A stretch of 64,000 bases of DNA, taken from the NCBI RefSeq assembly GCF_024978135.1, contig NZ_JANTEZ010000002.1, forward strand, positions 248,001 through 312,000. Direction: 5' to 3'. The position numbers were made by a program, and so were the translations under genes. Positions 1 to 7,933 of this stretch are shown in pieces (position 1 is the stretch's first letter; the number at the start of each line of letters is the position of its first letter). The DNA is from Herbiconiux gentiana. GTDB lineage: Bacteria; Actinomycetota; Actinomycetes; Actinomycetales; Microbacteriaceae. The notes beneath the pieces are model-generated. The model was not told the DNA's origin. It saw nothing but the letters and a program-made list of their open reading frames with translations, and searched no databases.

Positions 1-1
1 C

Positions 2-187
2 CAGCTCCCCGCGGAGGCCCGCCAGGCGCTGCCCGGGATCACACCCGACCGCACCTTCCAGATCGTGGCCGGAGCCATCGTGCTGCACTCGGTGATGAAG
101 CTCTACGACGTCGACGAGCTCGAGGTCTCCCCCTGGGCGCTCCGCGAGGGCATCCTGCTCCGCTACCTCGACGGCCTCGGCGCGTAG
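2..187 (+). CDS. Exopolyphosphatase / Ppx-GppA family phosphatase, C-terminal end (partial)
   Basis: Only the last 61 codons are inside the window; the gene begins upstream and ends with TAG at 185-187. The visible residues include ITPDRTFQIVAGAIVL, then MKLYDVDELEVSPWALREGI and LLRYLDGL. This matches the last helix-strand-helix of the actinobacterial Ppx/GppA fold, where the GARxxQIxAGA-like stretch and SPWALREG are typical. The family hydrolyses polyphosphate or pppGpp in the cytoplasm. The N-terminal ASKHA catalytic motifs are outside the window, so which of the two actinobacterial paralogues this is cannot be told. The stop codon is the first base of a long hairpin, and the next gene is convergent. 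Confidence 0.8.
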   Translation, partial: QLPAEARQALPGITPDRTFQIVAGAIVLHSVMKLYDVDELEVSPWALREGILLRYLDGLGA

Positions 188-248
188 ATCGAGTTTCCCC
201 TTTCCGCCCTAAAACAGCGTTTTTGGGGCGGAAAGGGGCAACTCGATC
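187..248. terminator. Long near-perfect hairpin between convergent genes
   Basis: A 24-base left arm (187-210) pairs with 225-248 with two mispairs. Four further A-T pairs (211-214 with 221-224) extend it to a ~28-bp stem with a 6-base loop. The left arm starts on the last base of the upstream stop codon and the right arm ends nine bases before the convergent gene's stop, so it can terminate transcription from both sides. The arms are symmetric, with A and T runs next to the loop instead of a trailing U-tract. Confidence 0.7.
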
Positions 249-257
249 AGGGGTGCG

Positions 258-1079
258 TCAGCGGGAGACCGCCCAGAGGGCCACTGCGCTGGCCGCGGCC
301 ACGTTGAGGGAGTCGATGCCGTGCAGCATCGGGATCTGCACCACCGTGTCGGCCGCCGTGAGAGCCTCGGGCGTGAGGCCCTCGCCCTCCGCGCCGAGCA
401 CGACGGCCACCCGCTCGGGCACCGCGCGCTCGAAGTCCCGCAGGCTCACCGCGTCGGGCGTCAGCGCGAGCGCCGCGATGTGGAACCCGAGCCCGTGCAG
501 CTGGGGCCCCAGCGTGCTCCACTCCCCCGCGCGCGTCCACGGCACCTGTAGCACGGTGCCCATGCTCACGCGGATCGCGCGCCGGTAGAACGGATCCGAG
601 CAGCGCGGCGACACCAGCACCGCATCGGCGCCGATCGCCCCCGCCGAGCGGAAGATCGCGCCCACGTTCGTCGGGTCGACGACGTTCTCGATCACGACGA
701 CGCAGCGCGCATCCGCCAGCAGGGCCGCCGGCTCGGGCAGCGGCGGCCTCGCCATCGACGCGACGAGGCCGCGATGCAGCAGGTAGCCGGTGAGCTCGGC
801 GAGCAGTTCGCCGGGGCCCACGAAGACGGGGGTGTCCGGATGCCCGGCGGCGGCCAGCGCGGCCACGGCCTCCTCGGCGCTGCCGCCGAGCGCGAGCACC
901 GAGCGCGGCACATGCCCGGCGGCGAGCGCCCGCTCCAGAATTAGCAGCGACTCGGCGAGGTACAGTCCGTGCTCGCGACCGCGCTGGTCGCGGCGGGAGT
1001 TCTTCAGGGCGACGTCGGTGGTGTGGGCGTAGTCGGTGAGGCGGGGGTCGGCGAGGTCGGCTACGGGGACGACGGGCAT
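258..1079 (-). CDS. TrmH/SpoU-family RNA methyltransferase
   Basis: The 273-residue protein has the SPOUT trefoil-knot motifs in order: motif 1 NVVDPTNVGAIFRSAGA near residue 133, motif 2 VLGAEGEGL near 228, and motif 3 IPMLHGIDSLNVAAASAV near 250-267. The N-terminal ~110 residues form the substrate-binding L30e-like domain (KNSRRDQRGREHGLYLAESL). The family transfers a methyl group from S-adenosylmethionine to the 2'-OH of ribose in 23S rRNA or tRNA. The target base cannot be predicted from sequence. It is a single gene, convergent with the Ppx-like gene. The ATG at 1079 fits the family's usual start. Confidence 0.88.
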   Translation of the reverse strand: MPVVPVADLADPRLTDYAHTTDVALKNSRRDQRGREHGLYLAESLLILERALAAGHVPRSVLALGGSAEEAVAALAAAGHPDTPVFVGPGELLAELTGYLLHRGLVASMARPPLPEPAALLADARCVVVIENVVDPTNVGAIFRSAGAIGADAVLVSPRCSDPFYRRAIRVSMGTVLQVPWTRAGEWSTLGPQLHGLGFHIAALALTPDAVSLRDFERAVPERVAVVLGAEGEGLTPEALTAADTVVQIPMLHGIDSLNVAAASAVALWAVSR

Positions 1080-1089
1080 GGAGGGGAGT

Positions 1090-1620
1090 CTAGAGGGGGA
1101 CGGGGCCGGTCGCGGCGGGCGTCAGCCCCGGCGCGGCCGGCCGGCGCGGCGCGTTCAGCGGCCGCGCCAGACGTCGGAGGCCGAGCAGGACGGCTGCGCC
1201 GAGGAGTGCGCCCAGAGTGTTCGTGATCACGTCGTTGACGTCGGCCGTTCGACCGAGATCGGTGACGTACTGCGTCACCTCGATGGTCAGCGTGCTCGCC
1301 AGCGCCACCAGCAGCACGGTGCCGAACCGCGCTCCCGCGAGCACCATCAGCATCCCGAGCGGCAGGAACACGAAGGTGTTCAGCACCGCGTCGATCGCGC
1401 TGGCCGGGCCGTCGAACTGCAGGGGAAGCAGGTTCAGGCGCACGCCGAGTCCCGTGCCGGGGCGGAGCGTCATGAATCCGACCGCCGCCGCCCAGACCAG
1501 CGTCAGCAGCACCACGGGCAGCGGCCGCACCGGCGCCGGGACCACCGCCCGCACCAGCGCCACGATGGTCAGCGTCGCGAGCACCGCGGCGAAGAGCAGG
1601 TTGAGGGCGAGGCCGAACAT
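1090..1620 (-). CDS. VanZ-like family membrane protein
   Basis: This is a 176-residue integral membrane protein with about five predicted membrane spans. The family signature is clear: NTFVFLPLG near residue 90 and EVTQYVTDLGRTADVNDVI followed by TNTLGALLG near 125-150. VanZ proteins are linked to low-level teicoplanin resistance in enterococci, but most actinobacterial members have no known function. The reading frame stays open upstream of 1620, but those residues are low complexity and antisense to the neighbouring gene, so the ATG at 1620 is the start. That start is preceded by CAGGGT and six bases, mirrored at the divergent SRPBCC gene. Confidence 0.82.
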   Translation of the reverse strand: MFGLALNLLFAAVLATLTIVALVRAVVPAPVRPLPVVLLTLVWAAAVGFMTLRPGTGLGVRLNLLPLQFDGPASAIDAVLNTFVFLPLGMLMVLAGARFGTVLLVALASTLTIEVTQYVTDLGRTADVNDVITNTLGALLGAAVLLGLRRLARPLNAPRRPAAPGLTPAATGPVPL

Positions 1621-1719
1621 GCGCCCACCCTGCCAGGGGTGCCGCAGAGCATCCTGAGCACCCCCTGACGGAACGCCGGGCAGCGTGCGCCTGCGGCGCA
1701 GTGCCAGGGTGGGCACATG
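1618..1719. promoter_or_regulatory. Divergent start regions forming an inverted repeat (VanZ / SRPBCC)
   Basis: The 18 bases that include the VanZ start (CATGCGCCCACCCTGCCA, 1618-1635) match the reverse complement of the SRPBCC start region (TGCCAGGGTGGGCACATG, 1702-1719) at 16 of 18 positions. Both ATGs are therefore preceded by CAGGGT plus six bases, a plausible -10 with leaderless start. A shared regulator reading both arms, or duplicated promoter sequence, would explain the symmetry. Confidence 0.45.
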
Positions 1720-2196
1720 CCCGTCATCGAATCGCGCCTGGTCGTGCCCGTCAGCCCCGAGGTCGCCTTCGCCGTGTCGCAGACGACGGGTGAGATCCGG
1801 ATGCGCTGGGACACGTTCATCCGACGGCAGCACCTGCTCGACGGCGCGACGACGCCGGCCAAGGGCGTGCGCACCTTCACCGAGCAGCGCTTCGGGCTGC
1901 GGATGATCAGCGAGTACGTCTCGTACAACCCGCCCTCGAACGTCGGCATGCGGATGACGAAGGGCTCCTGGTTCTTCGAACGGCTCGCCGGCGGCTGGCG
2001 CTTCTCGGCCGTCGACGGCGACCCGGGCAGCACCCTCGCCATCTGGCGCTACAACTTCACCTGCCGCCCCCGCCTGATCGCGCCGATCGCCGAACGCATC
2101 GGCGCGGTGCTGCTGCAACGCGACATCGACCGCCGCCTCCGCGGCTTCGCCCGCGGCTGCGCCGACCCCGTGGTGCTCGCCCACGTCGGCGCGTAG
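1717..2196 (+). CDS. SRPBCC-family (START/polyketide cyclase-like) protein
   Basis: The 159-residue protein reads as a single helix-grip domain: an N-terminal strand (IESRLVVPVSPEVAFAVSQT), a core with VGMRMTKGSWFFER and GSTLAIWRYNFTCRP, and a long C-terminal helix (APIAERIGAVLLQRDIDRRL). Proteins of this type bind hydrophobic ligands or act as small cyclases or dehydratases. No catalytic residue can be assigned and the ligand is unknown. It is divergent from the VanZ-like gene and followed by a strong bidirectional terminator. The ATG at 1717 follows CAGGGT-N6. Confidence 0.7.
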   Translation: MPVIESRLVVPVSPEVAFAVSQTTGEIRMRWDTFIRRQHLLDGATTPAKGVRTFTEQRFGLRMISEYVSYNPPSNVGMRMTKGSWFFERLAGGWRFSAVDGDPGSTLAIWRYNFTCRPRLIAPIAERIGAVLLQRDIDRRLRGFARGCADPVVLAHVGA

Positions 2197-2228
2197 AGCC
2201 GAGCAGACGGCCCGCGCCCGGATACGGA

Positions 2229-2262
2229 AAAACCCCCAAGATGGCGAGATCTTGGGGGTTTT
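2229..2262. terminator. Bidirectional intrinsic terminator
   Basis: A perfect 14-bp stem (AAAACCCCCAAGAT at 2229-2242, ATCTTGGGGGTTTT at 2249-2262) closes a 6-base loop. It has A- and T-runs at the two ends, so it ends both the SRPBCC transcript and the tRNA-Met transcript. Confidence 0.9.
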
Positions 2263-2264
2263 CG

Positions 2265-2338
2265 TAGCGGGAGCGGGACTTGAACCCGCGACCCCACGAT
2301 TATGAGCCGTGTGCTCTAACCAACTGAGCTACCCCGCC
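2265..2338 (-). tRNA. tRNA-Met (CAT), elongator type
   Basis: The 74-nt cloverleaf has acceptor GGCGGGG pairing with TCCCGCT, D-arm TAGCTCAGTTGGTTAGAGCA, anticodon loop CTCATAA on a CACGG/TCGTG stem, and T-loop TTCAAGT. The three G-C pairs typical of the initiator anticodon stem are absent, which favours elongator Met. A lysidine-modified Ile tRNA also carries CAT but usually has a different acceptor. CCA is not encoded. Confidence 0.93.
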
Positions 2339-2371
2339 GCGGCTTCCGGAGAACCAGCCTCCGGGAAGCGG

Positions 2372-2443
<72 letters not shown>

Positions 2444-2590
2444 GCGCAATGCAGCCCGGAACCCCGGGCGCTTTTGGCACCAGTAGAGAATAGCATCCCC
2501 GCGGGCCAGGTTTCGCCGCGCGTCGTCGAGGGCCTGCGGCAGCGCTCGGCGGGCCCGATCATGCACCCGCCGGGGCTCGTGTGCAAACGG

Positions 2591-2620
2591 TTCCAGCCGG
2601 ATCGGCCCAACGGTTAGAGT
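2591..2620 (+). promoter_or_regulatory. Promoter of the GH13 gene, leaderless type
   Basis: TTCCAG (2591-2596), an 18-base spacer and TAGAGT (2615-2620) precede the ATG at 2628 by seven bases, leaving no space for a Shine-Dalgarno site. Confidence 0.5.
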
Positions 2621-2627
2621 TCTCCCC

Positions 2628-4400
2628 ATGACTATCGAGACCTCGCCCGAGCCCGGCGCCACCGCTGCCGACGAGCCGGAAATCGAGACCACGACCGCCC
2701 TCGTCGGAACGGGGGGTGAATGGTGGCGATCGGCCGTGATCTACCAGATCTACCCGCGCTCCTTCGCCGACTCCGACGGCGACGGCATCGGCGACCTGCC
2801 CGGCATCACCGCCCGCCTCGACTCGCTGGCCGCGCTCGGCGTCGACGCCGTGTGGCTGTCCCCGTTCATGACCTCGCCCCAGCACGACGCCGGCTACGAC
2901 GTCGCCGACTACTGCGACGTCGACCCCATCTTCGGCACCCTCGCCGACTTCGACCGGATGCTCGGCCGAGCGCACGAGCTCGGCATCCGCGTCATCGTCG
3001 ACCTGGTGCCCAACCACACCTCCTGGAACCACGTCTGGTTCAGGGAGGCCCTCGCCTCCCCCGAGGGAAGCCCGGAGCGCGCGCGCTACATGTTCCGCGA
3101 CGGCAAGGGCCCGAACGGCGACGAGGCCCCCAACAACTGGGAATCGGTGTTCGGCGGGCCCGCCTGGGAGCGCATCACGAACCCCGACGGCACCCCCGGC
3201 CAGTGGTACCTGCACCTGTTCGACCGCAGCCAGCCCGACCTCGACTGGGACAACCCGTGGGTACGGCAGCAGTTCCTCGACATCCTGCGGTTCTGGCTCG
3301 ACCGCGGGGTCGACGGCTTCCGCGTCGACGTCGCGCACGGCCTGATCAAGGAGGCCGGGCTGCCCGACTACACCCCGCCCGAGGGCGGCGGCAGCATGGG
3401 CGGCGGGGTCGTGGGTCTCGAGCCCGAGATCCTCGCCGACGCCTCGCTCGACCCGGCGACCCCGCCCTACTGGGCGCAGGACGGTGTGCACGAGATCTAC
3501 CGCAGCTGGCACGACGTGCTCGAGGAGTACGAGGGCGACCGCGTGCTCTGCGCCGAGGCCTGGGTGGAGCCGCTCACCAAGCTCGCGCGCTGGGTGCGTC
3601 CCGACGAGATGCAGCAGGCCTTCAACTTCACCTACCTCGAGGCCGGCTGGTCGGCCGCGCAGCTGCGCAGCGTGATCGACACCTCGATCTCGGCGTTCGC
3701 CACCGTCGGCGCGCCCTCGACGTGGGTGCTGTCGAACCACGACGTGGTGCGCCACGCCACCCGGCTCGCGCTCACGGCCGAGAACCCACAGGGCGACGGC
3801 CTCGGGCCCAACTCCCCCGGGCTCCCCGACCGGGCCGCCGGTCTCCGCCGCGCGCGGGCCGCGACCGCCGTGATGCTCGCGCTGCCCGGCAGCGCCTACG
3901 TCTACCAGGGCGAGGAGCTCGGGCTGCCCGAGGTCATCGACCTGCCCGACGACGCCCGGCAGGATCCGACCTGGTTCCGCACGCACGGCGCCCGCTTCGG
4001 CCGCGACGGCTGCCGGGTGCCGATCCCGTGGCAGGCCGGGGCGACCACCTACGGCTTCGGGCCCGAGGGCTCGACCGCGAGCTGGCTGCCGCAGCCCGGC
4101 GACTGGGACTCGTACGCCCGCGACCAGCAGGAGGGCGTGCCCGGGTCGACCCTGACGCTCTACACCGCGCTCCTCGCGCTGCGGTCGCAGTACGCGCTCG
4201 GCACCGGCACGCTCGAGTGGCTGCCGGGGTACGGGCCCGACGTGATCGCATTCCGCAACAACGGGGTCGTCGTCATCGCGAACGCGGGCACGACGCCGGT
4301 CGAGCTCCCGGCCGAGGCGCCGGGGCAGGTGCTGGCGTCGAGCGAGGCTCTCGGCGAGGCGGCGCTGGCGCCCGACACGGCCGTCTGGCTGGTGGGGTAA
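2628..4400 (+). CDS. GH13 alpha-glucosidase / oligo-alpha-glucosidase
   Basis: The 590-residue cytoplasmic enzyme is a full-length family 13 glycoside hydrolase. The (beta/alpha)8 barrel starts at WWRSAVIYQIYPRSFADSDG. Conserved regions follow: VDLVPNHTS (region I), DGFRVDVAHG with the nucleophile Asp near residue 232 (region II), CAEAWVE with the acid/base Glu near 310 (region III), and SNHDVVRH with the third Asp near 371 (region IV). A C-terminal beta domain ends at WLVG. No signal peptide is seen; the first 25 residues are a disordered extension. The enzyme should cleave terminal alpha-glucosyl bonds of short oligosaccharides. The exact linkage (1,4 versus 1,6 or sucrose) is not decided here. 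No transporter or regulator sits beside it. Confidence 0.88.
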   Translation: MTIETSPEPGATAADEPEIETTTALVGTGGEWWRSAVIYQIYPRSFADSDGDGIGDLPGITARLDSLAALGVDAVWLSPFMTSPQHDAGYDVADYCDVDPIFGTLADFDRMLGRAHELGIRVIVDLVPNHTSWNHVWFREALASPEGSPERARYMFRDGKGPNGDEAPNNWESVFGGPAWERITNPDGTPGQWYLHLFDRSQPDLDWDNPWVRQQFLDILRFWLDRGVDGFRVDVAHGLIKEAGLPDYTPPEGGGSMGGGVVGLEPEILADASLDPATPPYWAQDGVHEIYRSWHDVLEEYEGDRVLCAEAWVEPLTKLARWVRPDEMQQAFNFTYLEAGWSAAQLRSVIDTSISAFATVGAPSTWVLSNHDVVRHATRLALTAENPQGDGLGPNSPGLPDRAAGLRRARAATAVMLALPGSAYVYQGEELGLPEVIDLPDDARQDPTWFRTHGARFGRDGCRVPIPWQAGATTYGFGPEGSTASWLPQPGDWDSYARDQQEGVPGSTLTLYTALLALRSQYALGTGTLEWLPGYGPDVIAFRNNGVVVIANAGTTPVELPAEAPGQVLASSEALGEAALAPDTAVWLVG

Positions 4401-4409
4401 GTGCGTTGT

Positions 4410-4439
4410 GCGGTGGTGGCGTTTCGGCGCCACCACCGC
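4410..4439 (+). terminator. Hairpin downstream of the GH13 gene
   Basis: A perfect 12-bp stem (GCGGTGGTGGCG at 4410-4421 with 4428-4439) closes a 6-base loop, ten bases after the GH13 stop. There is no U-tract, so termination would be of the GC-rich actinobacterial kind. Confidence 0.55.
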
Positions 4440-4614
4440 CGCGTGACGCGGGCGGCGCCTCGGCATCGGGCGGCACCCTGGGCGTGTGGCGGGCATCCAC
4501 CACCACCCGCGGCGAGGGTGCCACCACCCGCCGCGTGACGCAGACGGCGCCTCGGCATCGGGCGGCACCCTGGGCGTGTGGCGGGCATCCACCACCACCC
4601 GCGGTGAGGGTGCG
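4430..4614. repeat. Tandem repeat, 92-bp unit, two copies, in a gene-free stretch
   Basis: Two copies of a ~92-bp unit follow each other (GCGTGACGC at 4441 and again at 4533; GGGCATCCACCACCACCC in both) with only a few differences. A degenerate third part with GCGCATCCG blocks continues to about 4690. No gene or recognisable RNA is seen between 4400 and 4704. Confidence 0.75.
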
Positions 4615-4703
4615 GGCGCGCATCCGTCGCCCTGGGGAGTGGCCCGCATCTGTCGCCGTCGCCCAGGGTGCGGGTGCGCATCCGTCACCCCGACCGGTGC
4701 GGG

Positions 4704-6677
4704 TCAGGCGTTGTGCTGCGTGAGCCAGGCGAAGGGGTCGACCGGGGTGACACCGTCGAGGCGGATCTCGAGGTGCAGGTGCGCCCCCGTCGACGTGCCC
4801 GTGTTGCCGACGCGGCCGACGGTCTGACCGACCTTCACGAGCTGGCCTTCGGTGACGGCGGCGGACCCGGGCAGCAGGTGACCGTAGGTGCTCGAGACCG
4901 CCTGCCCGTCGACGACGTGATCGATGACGACGTAGACGCCGAGGCCGCCGCCATCGCTCGGCACGACCGTGCGCACCACGCCGTCGGCCACCGACTGGAT
5001 GCTCGTGCCCTGGCCGGGCGTGAAGTCCACACCCTTGTGGTCGGTGCTGCCGATGCCGCCGGGTGACTCACGGGGGCCGAAACCGTCGCTGATCGGCACG
5101 CCCACCGGGAACGGCCACTGCACGGGGCGGTTCGGGTTGTTCGTGAAGGTGTCGGCGACGCGCATGCCCGCGGCGCGCAGGGCGGCGACGTCACGCACCC
5201 CGTAACCGTCGCGGGTGACGCCGACGCCGGCCAGCTCGGCGCTCGTCGTGAGCTGCTGCGCGGCGAGGGCGGGGTCGATCGGGGCGACGTCGGCGAGCAG
5301 CTGCTGCGCGGGAACGCCGCCCGCCGCGTGCAGGGCCGAGGCGGGCATCGTGGTGGCGACGGCGATGCCGGCGGCGAAGAGCAGGGCGGCGACGCTGAAG
5401 GCGCCCTTGGCGAAGCCAGTGCCCGGGCGGCCGGTGTCGTCTCCGTCGGACGTGCCGGTGCTGCGTCGACGACGCCGGCGGCCGGCCGAGGCGGCGGAGG
5501 CGGTGCGCGAGTCGGCGCCGCTCGGCGTCTCGGGCGCGGGCTGCGGCTCAGCCTTGGTCCCGGGCTGTTCGCCCGCGGGCGGTGCGGCGGGTCGGCGCTC
5601 GCCCGACCTCGCCCGGCGAGACCCGGCGGTCGAGCCGGTCGATCGGGCGGCTCCGTGGGTTCCGGATGCGCCGCTGCTGGTGCTCTCACTGCCGTCCGCC
5701 ACGGCGCGGAGCGTGCGTCGCGAAACGGCCTTCGTGACGGGGGCGATCGTGGGCACGGCAGCGGTCTCGGGGCCGGATCCGCCCTCATGGGTCCCGACCT
5801 CGATGTCCACCGCGATGGACGGCGCCGCACGTCCGGCCGACGCCGCCTGATCGGCCTTCTCGGCCTGCTTGGCCTGCTCGGCCTGATGGGCCTGCTCGGC
5901 CTGCTCGGCTTCCACTGTCGCCGGGATCTCGACGGTCGTCGGCACGCTGACGCGCGCCCGGCGTCCGGTGGCGGGGCGCTCGATGCTGTCCGAGAATGCC
6001 GAGGCCGCCCGGCGCCCGCTACCGGCAGCACGCTGGGGAGTGGCGGCCGGCGGAGCAGGCAGCAGCTCGGTGCTCGCGGCCACCACTCCGGTCGGTTCGC
6101 CGGGCGCGTCCGGCGCAGCGGCGACGGTGTCCCGGCCGGCGGCGGGGTTCGGTGGGGTGGGGTGGGTGACGACCGGGATGGACTCGGTCGCGGGTGCCCC
6201 GTCGCCGGTGGCCGGTCCGGAGGCTCGGCGGGCGCGGCGGGGTCCGCCGCCGTCGGGGCGCGATGCCCGCGTCGGCTCGTCGGTCGGTGCCGTCGACGCG
6301 CGGCGTCCGCGCCGGACGGACGGCGGGGTCGGCGAAACGCCCGCGTCGGTCGCCCGGGTGACGACGGGGAGCGACGTCGTCTCGACCGTGATGTCGACCA
6401 CCACGGGACGGTCGGCGTCGGCGGTGACGACCTCGGAGCTCGCCCGGCGGGCCTCGCGGCGGGTGCGCGGTGGGGTCGCGCCGTCGGGGAGGGCCGGACC
6501 CGGCTCACCGTCGGCAGCGGAAGGCACCGGTGGGCGGAGCGACCGGCGTGACGGGAAGGAGCGACCGGGGTCGGCGGATCCTGTGGTCGCCGGGTCGCCG
6601 CCGCCGCGGGTAGGCGTGGGTGTGCGGGCGGATCCGGCGGACGGGTCGTCATCCGGGCTGGGGTTCGTGCGTGCCAA
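4704..6677 (-). CDS. Membrane-anchored M23 peptidase with long disordered cytoplasmic region
   Basis: The 657-residue protein has three parts. Residues 1-420 are low complexity (Ala/Pro/Arg/Thr) and include a QAEQAxQAEQAKQAEK stretch near 270 that could form a short coiled coil. A membrane anchor follows near 427-450 (FSVAALLFAAGIAVATTMPA). After an extracellular linker (GVTRDGYGVRDVAALRAAGM) comes an M23/LytM domain with HKGVDF near 544 and HLHLEI near 633, which supply the zinc ligands. Intact ligands suggest an active peptidoglycan endopeptidase. The start is TTG at 6677 without a clear ribosome site. A second protein at 23742-25274 has the same layout and linker but a different catalytic domain. 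Confidence 0.85.
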   Translation of the reverse strand: MARTNPSPDDDPSAGSARTPTPTRGGGDPATTGSADPGRSFPSRRSLRPPVPSAADGEPGPALPDGATPPRTRREARRASSEVVTADADRPVVVDITVETTSLPVVTRATDAGVSPTPPSVRRGRRASTAPTDEPTRASRPDGGGPRRARRASGPATGDGAPATESIPVVTHPTPPNPAAGRDTVAAAPDAPGEPTGVVAASTELLPAPPAATPQRAAGSGRRAASAFSDSIERPATGRRARVSVPTTVEIPATVEAEQAEQAHQAEQAKQAEKADQAASAGRAAPSIAVDIEVGTHEGGSGPETAAVPTIAPVTKAVSRRTLRAVADGSESTSSGASGTHGAARSTGSTAGSRRARSGERRPAAPPAGEQPGTKAEPQPAPETPSGADSRTASAASAGRRRRRRSTGTSDGDDTGRPGTGFAKGAFSVAALLFAAGIAVATTMPASALHAAGGVPAQQLLADVAPIDPALAAQQLTTSAELAGVGVTRDGYGVRDVAALRAAGMRVADTFTNNPNRPVQWPFPVGVPISDGFGPRESPGGIGSTDHKGVDFTPGQGTSIQSVADGVVRTVVPSDGGGLGVYVVIDHVVDGQAVSSTYGHLLPGSAAVTEGQLVKVGQTVGRVGNTGTSTGAHLHLEIRLDGVTPVDPFAWLTQHNA

Positions 6678-6846
6678 AGTTCGGTGTCTCCGGGTGGGCG
6701 GGAGGGAGGGGTCTCGTCGGGTCGAGAAGATCCGTCAAGGGTAACGAGCGGTCATGTGAAACACCATTGAGCCCCTGCACCGCGCACGGCGAGACCCGCA
6801 CACCGCCCGGCCAGACCACCCCGCTCGGCCAGACCTGCGCTGCTCC

Positions 6847-7737
6847 CTACTCGAGCGGCAGACCCGCGTCGCGGTGCAGCGAGAGCAGCAGCGGCTCGAG
6901 CGCCTCGAGCAGCGCCGGCGACCCCGCGAGGGTCATCACGGTCGACTCCGCGGCGTCGCCGAAGCCGCCGACGCGGGCGCCGGCCTCGCGGGCGATGAGG
7001 GCGGCGGCCGCGTGGTCCCACGGGTTCAGCCCGCGCTCGGCGTAGGCGTCGAGGCGACCGGCGGCGACCGAGCAGAGGTCGAGGGCGGCCGATCCGGCGC
7101 GGCGGATGTCACGCACCTTCTCGACCAGCCCCGTGATGAAGCGGCCCTGCTTCACCCGGGTCTCGGCGCTGTAGGAGAAGCCCGTGCCGACCAGGGCGCG
7201 GGCCAGGTCGACGTCGGTGTTGACGGCGAGGCGGCGGGCAGGCGCATCCGGAGCCTGCACGAGGTCGAGGAACGCGCCGCCGCCGGCCGTCGCCGAGAAG
7301 ACCTCGCCGAGCACGGGGTTGACGACGATGCCGGCGAGAGCGGTCCAGCGGGCGGCGTCGGCGACACCGTCGGAGACCTGCACGGCCGCGATGCTGACGG
7401 CGTAGGCGGGGATGTCGTAGAGGTAGTTGACCGTGCCGTCGATGGGGTCGACGACCCAGACGACGCCCGAGGTGCCGGGCGTGGGGGTACCGGCCGACTC
7501 CTCGCCGAGGAAGCCGTCGTCGGGGCGGGCGGCGGCGAGCCGGGCGCGGATGAGGTCTTCGGACTCGCGGTCGGCGAAGGTGACGACGTCGGCGATCGAC
7601 GACTTGGTGGCGGCGACCTCGACGCCCTCGGCGCGGCGGCGGCGCACGAGCTCACCGGCCTCGAGGGCGATCTCGCGGGCGATCGCCAGCAGCTCGGCCG
7701 GATCGGCGACGAAGGAGGCGGGAGAAGTGGCGGTCAT
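6847..7737 (-). CDS. Inositol monophosphatase family protein
   Basis: The 296-residue protein carries the metal-binding motifs of the FIG superfamily: GEES near residue 77, WVVDPIDGTVNYLYDIPAYA near 93-112, and NPWDHAAAALIAREAGA near 237. The enzymes remove phosphate from inositol phosphates, histidinol phosphate or related sugar phosphates using Mg2+. Sequence alone does not choose between suhB-like, histidinol-phosphatase-like and CysQ-like roles. The ATG at 7737 has CGGAG seven bases upstream. It is followed by a spacer and the M23 gene on the same strand, but the 110-base start region of that gene shows no overlap in function. Confidence 0.85.
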   Translation of the reverse strand: MTATSPASFVADPAELLAIAREIALEAGELVRRRRAEGVEVAATKSSIADVVTFADRESEDLIRARLAAARPDDGFLGEESAGTPTPGTSGVVWVVDPIDGTVNYLYDIPAYAVSIAAVQVSDGVADAARWTALAGIVVNPVLGEVFSATAGGGAFLDLVQAPDAPARRLAVNTDVDLARALVGTGFSYSAETRVKQGRFITGLVEKVRDIRRAGSAALDLCSVAAGRLDAYAERGLNPWDHAAAALIAREAGARVGGFGDAAESTVMTLAGSPALLEALEPLLLSLHRDAGLPLE

Positions 7738-7757
7738 CGCAGTGCTCCGTGTTCTGG

Positions 7758-7839
7758 TGGCGAGTGAGGGATTCGAACCCCCGAATGCTGAGCAGTCTGA
7801 TTTACAGTCAGATCCCTTTGGCCGCTTGGGTAACTCGCC
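7758..7839 (-). tRNA. tRNA-Tyr (GTA)
   Basis: The 82-nt class II tRNA has acceptor GGCGAGT/ACTCGCC, anticodon loop CTGTAAA on a TCTGA-type stem (GTA = Tyr), a long variable arm (TGCTCAGCA region) and T-arm CGGGGGTTCGAATCCCTCA. CCA is not encoded. It lies between the IMPase gene start and the lytic transglycosylase gene. Confidence 0.95.
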
Positions 7840-7933
7840 AGGCGCACCCGACCACGTTCATCACACAACCGAAGGCGCTGATCAAGGATACCCAGCAAGC
7901 CGCGTTCGGCGAAATCGGGGCGGATGCGCGGCC

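Noticed and set aside
1090-2184. 364-residue form of the VanZ protein
   Set aside because: The extra N-terminal 188 residues are low complexity and antisense to the SRPBCC gene.
2559-4688. Minus-strand open frame over the GH13 gene
   Set aside because: The GH13 gene on the other strand is complete with all four conserved regions.
6678-6846. c-di-AMP (ydaO) riboswitch upstream of the M23 gene
   Set aside because: Actinobacterial wall hydrolase genes often have one, but the conserved GGGGAACC and pairing elements are not seen on the minus strand.
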